Shown here: one piece after another, positions 10,817 through 22,897 of the stretch
Position numbering within the stretch: the first letter of the stretch is position 1
Layout of the letters: each line of letters starts with the position of its first letter
Source of the DNA: Punica granatum
Taxonomy: Eukaryota; Streptophyta; Magnoliopsida; Myrtales; Lythraceae
Assembly (NCBI RefSeq): GCF_007655135.1
Contig: NC_045129.1
Location: 22,666,274 to 22,730,273 of the forward strand
DNA: 64,000 nt
Direction: 5' to 3'
Translations under genes and position numbers: made by a program
The notes under the pieces: generated by a model
Database searches by the model: none
Told to the model about the DNA's origin: nothing
What the model saw: the letters and a program-made list of their open reading frames with translations, nothing else

Positions 10817-13800
10817 CATCCATCACTTCCTATCACCCATCCATCACCTCCCATCACTTCTCCTCTTGCTTCCCCCACACTCTAAGTGACATTTCCCCAT
10901 CCTAATCCTCCTCCGATTTTCGGCAGCCACCCTAAGCCAATTCGGCAGCCCCCATTAGGCCCCAAAACCGCAATTAACATCCTCAAAGCAAGCCATTAGC
11001 CAAGCCTATAAGTTCCCATTCATCATTAGACTTAATCACTTCTTCAACTTCACTCTCTCTAAAGCCAATCTCTCTCCAAAAACCTCTCAAGCTCCAGCCC
11101 TCTTCCTCATTTCCGTCCAGCCCTTGCCAAGGCCGAAACCAGCCAAAGTCACCGGAAAACTGTCCGGTATTCCGGTAACCACCCGACCCGACTTAAACCA
11201 AAAATCACCAAACTCCTAGCCTACATATTTCCCACCCCCTAAGTCCATTTATGGGCTTAGTTTTTCCATTTGAAGCCTCCATCATCGCGTTTTGGCCGTA
11301 CGAAGAGTCGGGTCCCAAGGACGCTAGCCGGGTGCAACCGTGTTTCAACGCGTGCCATTTCCTCCCACGACTTCGCCGAGTCGTGCCATCACGTTCAAAG
11401 GGTTCCTCACAACCCTCACCCTCCCTCGTGAAGAGGTGGTCACGGTTCGAGGGCCGATCCACCGTGCACAACCACCGTTTCGCCCGTTTCCTCTTTATCG
11501 GGTCCTTTACGTTTTTACCGAACTTTCTCTCACTGTTTCGGGCTTGTCTAGGGCTTGGCACGTTCGGGATTACCCATGAACGTCTAGATCCGCCCCTTAG
11601 GAGTCCAACGAGTTCGATCTTGCACCGTGCCGTGACCGGAGCTAGCGTGCCGACCCGTTTTCCCCGAACTGCCGCGGCTGCCACCTCTCGGGTCTCTCAA
11701 CCCGTAGCATTCAAGCCGAGTCTTGCGACTCTCAAGGCCGCTTCCCCGACTCTTTTCCTCGTGCATTGAGGCTAGGTAACATCTCTTTACGACTTAGAGA
11801 AGCTAGGATCCTCGATATTTGTTTGTGTGAAATGATAATGTGATTTAGAGAACCGGAATGCATGAAAGACGTCATTTTTTCTTTAGATCCGGACCTCCCA
11901 TGCACTCCCATGCATCGTACGTACTTCCATTTTTTCTCTACGTCCATATGGTTGCATAAATATGCATGCATACGTAATGTGGTCCGAATCTAGGGGAATG
12001 AGACGAATATAGACTCGAGAGAGCCATGGAGCCTCTCGGCCGAGCCTCCTAGATGGAGGGCCGTGAGCCTCCTCGGCTCTCTTGGGTCCATAATCGCCTC
12101 ATCCTTCCGGATTAGGCCACCTCTACGTTCGGGAGGTCTCTCTAACCGTGGCTAAAACGTGATTGAACGAAGGGAACGGCTCGGAGTCTAGGAGGGAGAG
12201 CCCTTGGAGGGTTCAGCCATATCAAGGAACCCACGACCATCTCCTTGCAATAGGGCCCGTGAGGCTCCTTGGCATACCCGAAGCCTTCGGGCTCTCCTTT
12301 CCTTGATGCCGCGTGATTCCCACGAATTATTTCCAAGTTTATCGTGGAACGAGCTAATATCGCTTGTTGATTCCGTGAATATAATGTTTTTGAGTGCTTC
12401 ACATGTTTATTTGTGCAAATCGGGGTCGTGTTGACGCCGATTTAATGAAATGTGTGCTATTATCACGTGCATATTATATGACGTATGCAAGGGACGATTA
12501 GGAATGATGTGAGAGACCCACCAAAACCCAAATCGGGTCAAGGAGCATTCGGCCAACTACCCTTAGAGGGTGGCCGACTCCTCCATGACCTCTTTCGGAG
12601 TTACGGTTGGCCTCTTCATCGTTCCGAAGTCGATCCTTGGAATTGTTCGTAATTACGCTTCCTTTTAATCGTCCTCTACACGTTTATTATTTGTTAGGCA
12701 TGTCGGTTCCGGATAACCACCCGTTAAATCCACCTATCGCCCATCAAAACCATAATCGCAATGTGGAATGATAATCACCGAAGAATTTCACAAACGGGGA
12801 AACGGGACGTGTTATTTGATTAATTGAATCACTTGGACTAAATAATTGGACAAATTGATTATTAATTCGTAAACGCATCGATGGTTCACGGAACGGCGAA
12901 AATGCTCTTTTCTTTAAAAACTCACAATTTCAAAGCACCGAGACACGTAACACGAATAGAATCGATGTCTAGCGAGTACTCGCGTGCTATGACTCGAGTC
13001 CGGGCCCAATTTGAGGCGGCTCGAGTCGAGACGCGCGAGTCCTTTTTAGACCTCTTCGTGTGACGCGATCTTTAATTTGCATACGAACATCACACGTTTT
13101 ATTATCCAAGGGCATAATCGTCATTCCGTGATTCACCGATATCCTAGGCGTTAGGGAGTTGGAAACACCTCGATCTATGGACCGGAAAGGGTAACCCGTT
13201 TGGGTGCGAGTCTCATTCGCACGGCCCATTCCGTTCACTTTCGGTGTTTCTATCTTCCTATCGTAGATTCGGTGGTGAACATTTTGTTTCAGTTACGAAA
13301 CACGAAGAACCCGATTAATCATGTATTTGTCTTAAACAAACATTAGATAATGGATAGGTGGAATGCTAGATTCCAATCTAGAGTCAAAACACGAGTTTGG
13401 CTAATTCGGTGAAACCGCAGTGTCACCTCACTGAATAAGAATTCTAAAACAAATTCATACATGTAATTGGCTTAGAACCATATTCTAGCCCACCATCTAT
13501 GCTTGCCTAGGTTAGACACATTGTTTGTTAATCAATCCCGGTTAATAACTGATTAAATCACGTACACTCGACTTAATACACCACTTGTCTGTATTCACCG
13601 GTATTTGTCAGTTATTGTCTGTTTTTCGTCAGTTTTATCATTTTTCTTCTGTTTTCCATTCGTCTTTGCTAATTTGTTGCGGTTCGGGCCCGAGCCCACA
13701 GGTTACGTGTTGCACGAGGTCCAACGCCCCAAACCACCGAACACGAGGTCCAACGCCTCCTAACTCACTGAGCGCGTGCAACCCGAGTGCGGAATGGGAT

Positions 13801-14734
13801 CTAGCCTCGAGTCACCATCACACTCCAAGTATGGCCTATGTGGAAGGCGATTTGGATCGGATGTGTGAAACGTGTTTAGATGTCACCTGGGAGCTCTATC
13901 GGTCCAACGGTTACAGTGGGAATCAACCGGTTCTCCTATAAACCGTTGGATCGATCGGACTCGACCCCCGGCTCCTTGAGCCCGCGTTGCCTTTAATTTA
14001 CTTATCGGTTATTCAAAATACACGGTGAGCTGGAGCGGAATATTGGCCCAACGTAAACCGATCGGGATTCATTTCCGTATTCAGTTATACTTTGTAATTA
14101 TTCGAGAGAATATTGTGAGAATTTTATTTGCATGTTCACTCATCTATTTGTAAGGATCCCTGATCGGCAAGTGAGAGGTCCGAGTGTCGAATTGGTTAAG
14201 TTGGTCTATCATCACCGAAGGATGAGTAAGCTTGAATAATCGTGGTCTCGGTTTGCGCAGGGAATCGACCGCATTGGTCCGATGAACTGTAACGATAAGA
14301 TAGTGAACCGATCCCTCGACGCACAAGCCTACTCACCTTTCGGGTTCCTGGCCCAACTCAATCAATTCATCGATTTTACAGTGTCAAAACGGGCGAGTCG
14401 AGTGCAACTCTAAATCACGCGGTAAATAAACAAAACGGCAAGCCTAGCATGCTAGAGTACCAAAAGGGCGCGCGGGATATAGGCCCGCACGTAATAGAAC
14501 CCCCGAATTCGGAATTTCCGGTTCTGTACGACCATTGCCTTTGCATTTAGGTGTACCCCGTACCCCTAGACCGGGGCGACTAAACGGCCCTCGACCTACG
14601 GGTTGTAAACAGTAAGTGGCGACTCCTTCTCACGCGTGTCTGTCGCGCATCCTCGGGAAGGTGGATACTCCCAAGCCGCGTTGTATAGGCTTCGCGCATG
14701 CGTGCCCCGACGAGATTAAATTCGGGTGCGCACA
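10817..14734 (+). mobile_element. 3' part of a + strand giant LTR, interrupted by element U
   Basis: Collinear with the complete + strand LTRs from the U3 'catccatcac' region through the TATA box (about 11003) to the terminal GCGCACA at 14734. The first 1.3 kb is missing from this stretch because element U is inserted at its left edge. It is followed directly by mid gag-protease sequence, not by a PBS. It is therefore probably the 3' LTR of an element inserted in W's gag, whose expected 5 bp target copy would be CCCTC at 14735-14739. The partner site is outside the window. Confidence 0.75.
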
Positions 14735-15932
14735 CCCTCCGAAGGAGGTAACTAAAGAGAAAGCTGAAGCATTCATGAAGATCATTAAAGCAAGCGAATA
14801 TAAGGTGGTCGAGCAAATGGCCAAGTCTCCGGCCCATATTTCACTGCTCGCCCTCCTTCTCAGCATGGAACCACACCGAGAAGCTCTCCTACGGGTCCTT
14901 ACAGCGGCACAGGTCCCCAAGGAGACAGCTCCGGATATGATCGAAGAGACGGTCGGTTCAATCTTTTCCAACACAATATCGTTCTCGGACGACGAACTTC
15001 CTTCCGAGGGGTGGGCACACTTGCGGGCATTACACATCGTCTGTAAGTGTAACAATTACATCATTGGTCGGGTCATGATTGACAACAGGTCGGTGCTCAA
15101 TGTTTGCCCAGTAACCACTCTAAAATAGATGAACGTGGATCTCAACTGTATCCGCCCGAGCAAGACAGCTGTCCGAGCCTTAGATGGATCACGGAGAGAT
15201 TGACCTCCTGATAGATGTCGCCTTATGCTCATTTAGTGTCACTTTCCAGTACTCGACATCCCGAACGCCTTCAGCCTACTGCTCGGAAGGCCTTGGATCT
15301 ACTCGGCCGATGCCGTCCCATTTTCTTTGCATGAAAGGTTGAAGTTTATCGTGGAAGAGAAGCTCATCACGGTTAAAGGAGACGGTTGTACCATACATCA
15401 GCATTGGGGACGATGAAAACTTCCCCTTCCATTTGTTCGAAACCATCTCCGTCATCTGGGACTACGGAGAGGTCGGCCCATCTCGCGCCGACCGCATGAT
15501 AGGGAAGGCTTTACTGCGCCACAATTACATCCCTGGCACCTGCCTCGGGGCACACGGACAGGGGATCAACCGCCCCGTTGAAGTCGAAGAATACAAGAAC
15601 AAGAGAGGACTCGGCTTTTGCCCTTCTTACCATGAGATCATCGAGGCTCGCAAGGGCAACAACCTCCACCGCCGCGCCGCACACTATGGGAAGCTTAACA
15701 GGGGCATTCCAGTTCCCCCATTATCCCACTTCTTTCCCGAACCTCCACACATCATCGGGAGCACCCTTGACAGCCCTTCCTCGGACTTCGACGATACGCC
15801 TGCCGCTCTGCCAGTCGTGTACGCCGTCACCGAGGAGATTCCTTTAGGGGTTCACATCCGCCTTGCGTAGGAGAATGAGGAGCTTGATAACTTGACCTCA
15901 GTCCCGCGCTATTCAACTATGATCGCCGATGT
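14735..15932 (+). pseudogene. Gag-protease remnant of element W with G-patch-like segment
   Basis: Degraded coding sequence upstream of the predicted pol intron. Frame 3 (14735-15125) reads PPKEVTKEKAEAFMK... through a conserved ISLLALLLS stretch to an aspartic-protease-like site, MIDNRSVLNV, where the usual Gly after Asp-Asn is Arg. TAG at 15126 interrupts the frame. A frameshift follows near 15200-15430. Frame 1 then encodes (15433-15867) a G-patch-like segment, with the Gly-rich GLG/GQG pattern and RGLGF, followed by an acidic linker and a further TAG at 15868. This layout is typical of Ogre/Tat pol. The reading cannot give a functional protein. Fused directly to an LTR on its left. Confidence 0.7.
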
Positions 15933-16144
15933 GTAAGGCTTATCTATATACAAGATGTTTCCCGCATGTCGGCATAGCCATAGGCCACACGATGGAAGAA
16001 GGATCTCTGTTGTGGCTTCACGTTCATACTATCAATGAAATTCCTACATGCATTTTTTTGAATTTCCACGTCTATTATCTCCTTTTCTTGTTCGTTCATT
16101 CCCAGCATTTTAAATTTTCTAAGACGATTCCTCTAAATTTCCAG
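15933..16144 (+). other. Predicted spliceable intron between protease and RT
   Basis: Donor GTAAGG at 15933, a T-rich, A-rich body and acceptor TTTCCAG ending at 16144, 212 bp long. Without splicing the frame meets TAA immediately at the donor (GAT GTG TAA). Joining 15932 to 16145 carries frame 1 into frame 3, the frame of the following pol ORF, and gives continuous codons across the join. Ogre elements are known to carry an intron exactly between protease and RT that is partly spliced. Not shown by transcripts here. Confidence 0.75.
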
Positions 16145-17577
16145 GCTCCACTCGAATCCAAATCTTCGACACGTCGATTTGAACCCATTTGAAGAACGTC
16201 TCGAAGAGCCTGGACCCATATACTTCGGGGAAAGGCTTGATGAGGACGGTCAAGTACCCGAGATAGAGGAGAGTTTACGTCGCCTCAATGACCGTCAACT
16301 CACCTCAGTCGAGCCAACAGAGGAGATCAACGTGGGCACCGAAGAAGAGCCACGCACTTTAAAAATTAGGACAGGCCTTGATCCTGCACAACAAACCCGA
16401 ATGATTGACTTCCTAAGAGAATACCGAGAGGTTTTTGCCTGGTCCTACGTCTATATGCCAGGTTTGGACCCTTCAATAGTCAAGCACTTTCTTCCACTCA
16501 ACATTGAGAAGTTCCCGCCCAAGCGGTAGCAGTTATGATGACAACAAGCCAGCCTTCTCCTCTGCATCAAAGAGGAGGTTGTCAAGCAGATCAACGCGGG
16601 ATTCCTCGAAGTCCGCAACTATTCCGAGTGGGTGGCAAATATTGTGCCGGTGGAAAAGAAGGACGGAAGAGTTCAAGTCTGCATCGATTACTGAGACCTC
16701 AACAAGGCCAGCCCTAAGGATAATTTCCCTCTGCCCCACATCGGCGTCTTGGTCGACAATACGGCATGCCACTCCCAGTTCTCCTTCATGGATGGCTTCT
16801 CCGGATACAATCAAATCCGGATGGCCGAGGAAGACAAAATCAAGACGACGTTCACCACGATGTGGGAGACCTTCTGCTACTGCGTCATGCCTTTCGGCCT
16901 AAAAAACACCAAGGCAACTTATCAGAGGGCTATGGTCACGCTGTTTCACGACATGATGCACAAGGAAGTCGAGGTCTATGTCGACGACATGATTGACAAA
17001 TCCAAAGAAGGAGAAGATCACCTCGTCAACTTGAAGCATCTTTTTGACCGCTTAAAAGAGTACAAGCTCTAGTTCAATCCGGGAAAGTGCACATTTGGCG
17101 CCCGGTCGAGGAAGCTGCTAGGATTCGTGGTCAGCAAGCACGGTATCGAGGTTGATCCGAACAAAGTCAAGGCAATCAGGGAGCTACCTCCTCCATCGTC
17201 GGTCCGCGAAGTACGAGGTTTCCTAGGACGACTGAACTACATTGCGCGCTTCATCGCAGACCTGACAGACAATTGCCAACCACTCTTCTGCTTGCTCCGC
17301 AAGAATGCAACAATCGAGTGGGACGAGGAATGTCAGAAGGCCTTCGACACCATCAAGGCATATCTAGTTCAGCCGCTTGTGTTGGTCCCACCTACACCAA
17401 ATCGCCCCCTCATCATTTACCTAACAGTGCGTCGGCAGTCTTTAGGATGTATGTTGGGACAAGAGAATGAGTCGACACACACAAAAAGGACAATATATTA
17501 CTTAAGTAAGAAGTTTACCGAAGAAGTTTACCGAAGGGGAATCCAATTATCCAGAGATCGAGAAGATCTGCTGTGCG
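16145..17577 (+). pseudogene. Reverse transcriptase and first RNase H of element W (broken)
   Basis: Frame 3 from the predicted acceptor encodes an acidic linker (to about 16,520) and then an RT. Visible are the LNKASPKDNFPLP motif, FSGYNQI, MPFGLKN and the YVDD active site (16977-16988), then the LLGFVVS and FLGRLNYIARFI thumb motifs and a connection/RNase H stretch with RQSLGCMLGQ. Breaks are TAG at 16527, TGA at 16692 and TAG at 17070, plus a frameshift near 17520-17545 caused by a tandem duplication of about 15 bp (GAAGTTTACC repeated). The RT belongs to the Ogre/Tat lineage of Ty3/gypsy by its motifs; the function is lost. Confidence 0.85.
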
Positions 17578-18644
17578 TTGGTATGGGTCATGCAAAGGCT
17601 TCGACAGTACACGCTCTATCACACAATCCGCTTGCTGTCAAAAGCGGATCCCCTACGATATTTGCTTGATAGCCCGTCCTCCATGAGGAACATCGCAAAA
17701 TGGCGCTGCCAACTGACAAAGTATGACATCGAGTACGTGTCTCGCACGTCAGTCAAAGGACAAGCAATCGCTGACCATCTAGCGGAATTCCCAATTGAGG
17801 ATGACACACCGATTAATTCTGATTTCTCGGACGAAGGGATTCTCCAAATAGACGATGAGGAGGATAAGCCAACATGGAAGATATACTTCGACGGGGCGGT
17901 CAATTCCACAGGGTCTAGAGTCGGCGCAATGCTGATATCCCCGAACGAGCGGCATTATCCGGTTGCTGTGAAAGTTGACTTCTCCTGCACCAATAACGTG
18001 GCCGAGTACGAGGCGTACATCCTCGGCCTACAAGCTACAATTGACTTCAAGGTGAAGGAGTTGGAAGTGTTCGGTGACTCCATACTCACAATTTTCCAAA
18101 CGCTAGGGCAATGGAAGACAAAGGACGCAAAGTTAGTCCCGTACCATGAGTATCTCGAGGAGTTGGCAAAAGGCTTCGAGAAGATCTCATTCACCTATAC
18201 TTCAAGCATGAAGAACCAATTCGCAGATGCGCTCGCATCCATGGCGAGCATCACAAAGGGGAACCTCATCGAGCCCCTCATGATCGAGATCACCAAAGGT
18301 TCGGCCTACTGCGACGCAATCGAAGCAACTGACGCTAAGCCGTGGTACGAGGACATCAAGGACTTCCTACAAACGGGTCAATACCCTCCATTTGCTGACC
18401 GTCGCGACCGGAAGACGTTTAGACGACTCGCGGTGCACTACATCCTAAGCGGTGAAACACTCTATCGGCGATCCTTCGATGTTACATTGCTCAGGTACAT
18501 CGACATACACGAGGCGCGACGTCTCATGGAGGAGGTGCACGGGGGAAGTTGCGGCCCTCACATTAACGGGCTCATGCTTGCCAAGAAGCTCATGCGCTTG
18601 GGATATTATTGGTCTACCATGGAGACCGACTGTGTCAAGCATGT
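17578..18644 (+). pseudogene. RNase H tail, second (archaeal-type) RNase H and integrase zinc-binding start of W
   Basis: Frame 1 stays open for about 355 codons. It starts in the RNase H1-type tail (RLLSKADPLRYLL, IADHLAEFP), then carries a second RNase H with YFDGAVNS (Asp at about 17890), YEAYILGLQ and FGDS, and ends with FADALAS. This second RNase H is a hallmark of the Tat/Ogre group. The integrase zinc-binding module follows (VHGGSCGPH... ETDCVKHV), but is cut at 18644 where element X starts. The listed frame continues about 60 codons into the LTR by chance. The rest of the integrase resumes at 42955. Confidence 0.85.
18640..18644. repeat. Left target-site duplication of element X (CATGT)
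   Basis: CATGT sits directly before the LTR start TGTCAG at 18645 and recurs at 42955-42959 directly after the LTR end. The integrase coding sequence is continuous across the two copies (…KHV | V…CHLC). Confidence 0.9.
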
Positions 18645-20100
18645 TGTCAGCACCCTATTTTGGCCCACCGGCTCCCGACAGAGGACTTCCAACCAAAGCT
18701 CGGGATACTATTCACGATCGGACAATTGGAGGCGAATGCGCGGATGTGGGAGCATGGACTACAGAAGGGAAGCAGGGTCCTCCAAAAGGCTCAGAAGGGC
18801 AATCAAAAGGGGAGATGAACAATGAGCCCCGAAGCAACAGAAGCTGGCACTATGGCACTATTCATCACCGAATCACCGAAGCGTCAAAAGGTGTCCAATA
18901 TGGGACTCTAAAAATCCCTCTTGGTGCCAAAATGACCAACGGCACATCCGGGCGCATTTCAGAAGCATCTTGCTTGAGCCGAGGCACTCCCGAACATTCA
19001 CAGACGCCTTCCTAACAGGGCTCCCAGGCGCCCGATCCACGGACAAGTAAACAGCACCCAGAAACGGGCTTGCACGCACCCAAGGACCACCTGGACCCTG
19101 TAACAAGTTTCAGATGGCCCTTCGGAACTCGACTTGGCCTCCCGAGTGGACCTAGACCTGGAAAAAGGGCCCCATCTCGAGCGGGATCTAGCGCTCAGAG
19201 CTCATTCGGTGGAAAGATGACGTCCGGGCTTCACACCACTCATTCCCTACGACTCTTAGGATTAGGGAAATCATTTTGCCTCGGGCCAAGCAAATCAGTT
19301 AAGTCTCCCGAGTGACATTTCAGTGGTCACGAACGCCTCTTGGCAAGTCTTCGAAGCATGTTTCTGACGAACAGAGGCCACAGCGGTCTTCAAACACCTC
19401 AGGACATTCGGGAAATACTGAGAAAACCCCGATCGCGGATCCCTAGGTCACCTCCGGCTAATGGTCTTCGGTCAGGGACGACGAGCCAACGATTCCGCAT
19501 AGGGCAAAAAAACTCACTGAGACGAACACAACAATGCACAAAGGAGCAATTGGAGAACGGGGATGGTCAACTCCACTCTGGATGTCCAAACGGGACAAAA
19601 CCGACTCTCAAGGTGCCGAGTCACCCGAATATTCGTTCACATGATATATGGCAATATTAGGTTCATTCAAATTCTATTCGTGCAAACATTCCAAATCTAT
19701 CAATTAATCGGACCTCAGGGATCGAACGTGCGATCAATCGAGCCTCGAGCTTCTCTTGGCTTTTCTCCTAGTCGAATGTGACCCACAGCTCAGCCAAGCC
19801 AAGCCTCCAAGCCACGGCTAAAACCCACAGCCACGGCTCAACCCTAAGCTTCGGCTCAACTTCCCTTAAGCCACGGCTCAATCCCAATTTCGGTGGCTCA
19901 AACCCAAGAGCTTCCCCCCTCCACACATTTCAAATATCTCTTACACATCCTCACATCCATCACTTCCCATCACTTCTCCCTTACTTCCCCTACACTCTAA
20001 GTGACACAAACCCCTCCCTAACCCCTCTTCAAAATTCGGCAGCCCCATAATCCCCCTCTAATCGCACTTAATTTCGCTAATTTTGCATCATTAGCCTTCC

Positions 20101-20108
20101 TATATAAG
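20101..20108 (+). promoter_or_regulatory. LTR TATA box (element X)
   Basis: TATATAAG, 1.46 kb from the LTR start, with a CT-rich stretch (ctctctagctttctcactct) shortly downstream. The same box is at 38529 in the partner LTR. Confidence 0.7.
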
Positions 20109-20310
20109 CCTCTTGGGTCATTAACTTAATCACAACTCAACTTCCATCATCTCTCTAGCTTTCTCACTCTAGGAAACCCTCTCCAAGCCCTCTCAAACTT
20201 CAGCATTTTCCAGAAATCACACAGCCAAAGCACAGCCCGGTTCCAATGCCGTTTTGCCCGAAAACTCAACCGTTTTCCGGCGACCGCTACCCAACCTTAG
20301 CCGACTTCAA

Positions 20311-20707
20311 CCAAACTTCATATCCCACATGTTTTTGAGCTCCTAAGTCCATTTCCGACCTTAGATTTTTCATTTGAAGCTCCCAGCACCTCGTTCCAGC
20401 TCTGTCCAGAAACAGTCTCTTAAGCGTTTTCCCAGTTTCTACACGAGTTCTTCCCTCTCGATTTAAGCAAACTCAACCAAACTTCATATCCCACATGTTT
20501 TCGACCTCCTAAGTCCATTTCCGACCTTAGATTTTTCATTTGAAGCTCCCAGCACCTCGTTCCAGCTCTATCCAGAAACAGTCCCTTAAGCGTTTTCCGG
20601 GTTTCTAGGCGAGTTCTTCCCTCTTGATTTAAGCAAACTCAACCAAACTTCATATCCCACATGTTTTCGACCTCCTAAGTCCATTTCCGAGCTTAGTTTT
20701 TGCATTT
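20311..20707 (+). repeat. 166-bp tandem repeat in the LTR (R region)
   Basis: The string CCAAACTTCATATCCCACATG starts at 20311, 20477 and 20643, an exact 166 bp period, with two full units and a partial third. The partner LTR has the same triplication at 38739, 38905 and 39071. Other family LTRs in the window have a single copy, which helps explain their shorter length (5.05 kb). Confidence 0.9.
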
Positions 20708-22897
20708 GAACCCTCCAGCCCTGCGTTCCAGAGTTGAGCAAAATCGGGTTTCGCGGGTGCATTTCGGGCTTGTTCGATGCCATTCCTTCCCACGACCATG
20801 GCGAGTTGTGCCATCACTTTCTAAGGGTTCCTCATGACCCTCACTCTCCCCCGTGACGAGGCGGTCATGTACCGAGAGCCACTCAACCGCGCAAGACCGC
20901 CCTTTTCCAATCTTTTCATTTACCGGGTTTTCACAGTTTTTTTTATCGGTTTCTCTTTGCATTTCCGGTTGAAATCAGTCGTGCGCACGCCACAAGCTGG
21001 TCATGAACACCAAGAGCAGTCCCTTAGGAGTCGGAGGAACTCGAGCCAGCTTGGTGCAACACCCGGAGCCCCTTTTGCAGCCGTTTCAACCCAAACAGCC
21101 CAGTCGGGTCTGTTCCTTTGGTTTTCTTTTCTAACCCGAAATTTGCAGGAACATACAGGTCAGCTCAGGTTGAACCTCGTTACGAGCCACCTATCACCGT
21201 GATCCTCAGTCAGTTAGGAGTCCAATGCCACCGACCTTGCATCAAAAGACCAGTGGGAGCCTCCTGTGAAGCCATTTCTTCATCGGGTGCCAGCTGTTTT
21301 GGCCCGACCGGGTCTGTCTTTTTTTTACTGACCCGACTTTGTTTTTGATTTTCGGAAAATCTACGCGTGCTCTCCTCCCGAAACCACCGCAGACGCTATC
21401 CTTGGTCTCTTGGGAATCCAATGCAACTGGCCCCGCACGAAAATTCCATCCCGATCAACCGGTACAGCCCCGACAAGCCAGACTTCCCGACTGCACCGAT
21501 TCCGGTCTGTTCATTCCAGCCGAGTCTCCTGACTCCCTTTGCCACTTCTCCGACTCTTTCCTCGTGTTCCGAGGCTAGGTATAACCTCTCTACGACTTAG
21601 AGGAGTTAGGTCTTCAATATTTGCTTGTCGTGGGATGACAAGGTGGTTGATAACTATATTACATGCAAGTTTCGTTTTTTATTCATTTCCGTGCATATGT
21701 ACGTCATTCATCATGCACATACATCACTATATTACATGCATCACGGCCGGAAATGATTAAAGTCGGGGTAGAAGAGACCACACGGTCCGGTAGAGCCATG
21801 GGAACTCACGGTTAGAGCCCATGGGAGGGAGCCACGGAGTTCCTTTGATTCACCAAGACTAAAATGGTCTCTCCTTCCCCGAAATTAGTTGCTTCCCATG
21901 TCTTTACCATTGTTTATTGCATGTGGTGTGTTATTATGATGGGAAAAGACTTAAATCGGGGTCGAAGAGGCCGTCTTGACCCATGTGAACCATGGAAACT
22001 CACGGCCATTCTTGAGGGAATGCGGCTGAGAGTTTCTTTGGACCACACGAGTCCAAGGAAGCCTCTTTCATTTCGAAATAGGACAGTTCCCGTGTTTTTA
22101 CGTTTTACCATTGCATGAATCGACGCCGTTTTATTGATTCCTTTATATATATATATATATATATATATTGTATGTGTTTGTTTGTGTGTTCGCTCGCGTT
22201 TTGAGATCTTGGAGGCGTCGGTTTCCTTTTATCTTCGTCAAAACATGTGTTATTAACATGCTTGACGTATTATGCATGCAAGGAATGGCTCGAATCGACG
22301 TGGGAGACCACCCGTGATCCAAGGCGGGTCAAGGAGACCTCTCGACCTAGTTCTTTGGAAGATGGCCGAGTGCTCCTTGACCCCTCCCGGATCTAGGATG
22401 GTCTTCTTCGTCGCTTCGGACTCATTCCTTGGAATTGAGTGCACTTATGTTCGTGTTTTATCGCTAGCCATGTGTTAGTTTCATGATAGATAAATTGATT
22501 TTGGACCATTACCCATTAAATCCATAATACCTATAATATAAGATCACCACCACCGAATAATTTCACAAATGGGAGAAACGGGACGTGTCATTCGATTAAT
22601 TAAATCACTCGGACCAAATAATTGGATAAATTGATTATTAATTCGTAAAAGCATCGATGGTTCACGGAACGGTGGAAATGCCATTTTCTTTAAAAGCTCA
22701 CAATTTCAAAGCACCGAGACGTGTAACACGAATAGAATCGTGTCTAGTGAGTACTCACGTACTATGACTTGAGTCCGGGCCCAATTTGAGGCGGCTCGAG
22801 TCGAGACGTGCGAGTCCTTTTTAGACCTCTTCGTGTCACACGATCTTTAATTTATATGTGAACCGCACACGTTTTACCGATCAAGGGCATAATCGTC

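Noticed and set aside
22145..22168. TA microsatellite as a promoter TATA
   Set aside because: It is a simple repeat of variable length in the R/U5 part of the LTR (shorter at 40601-40613), far downstream of the conserved TATA position.
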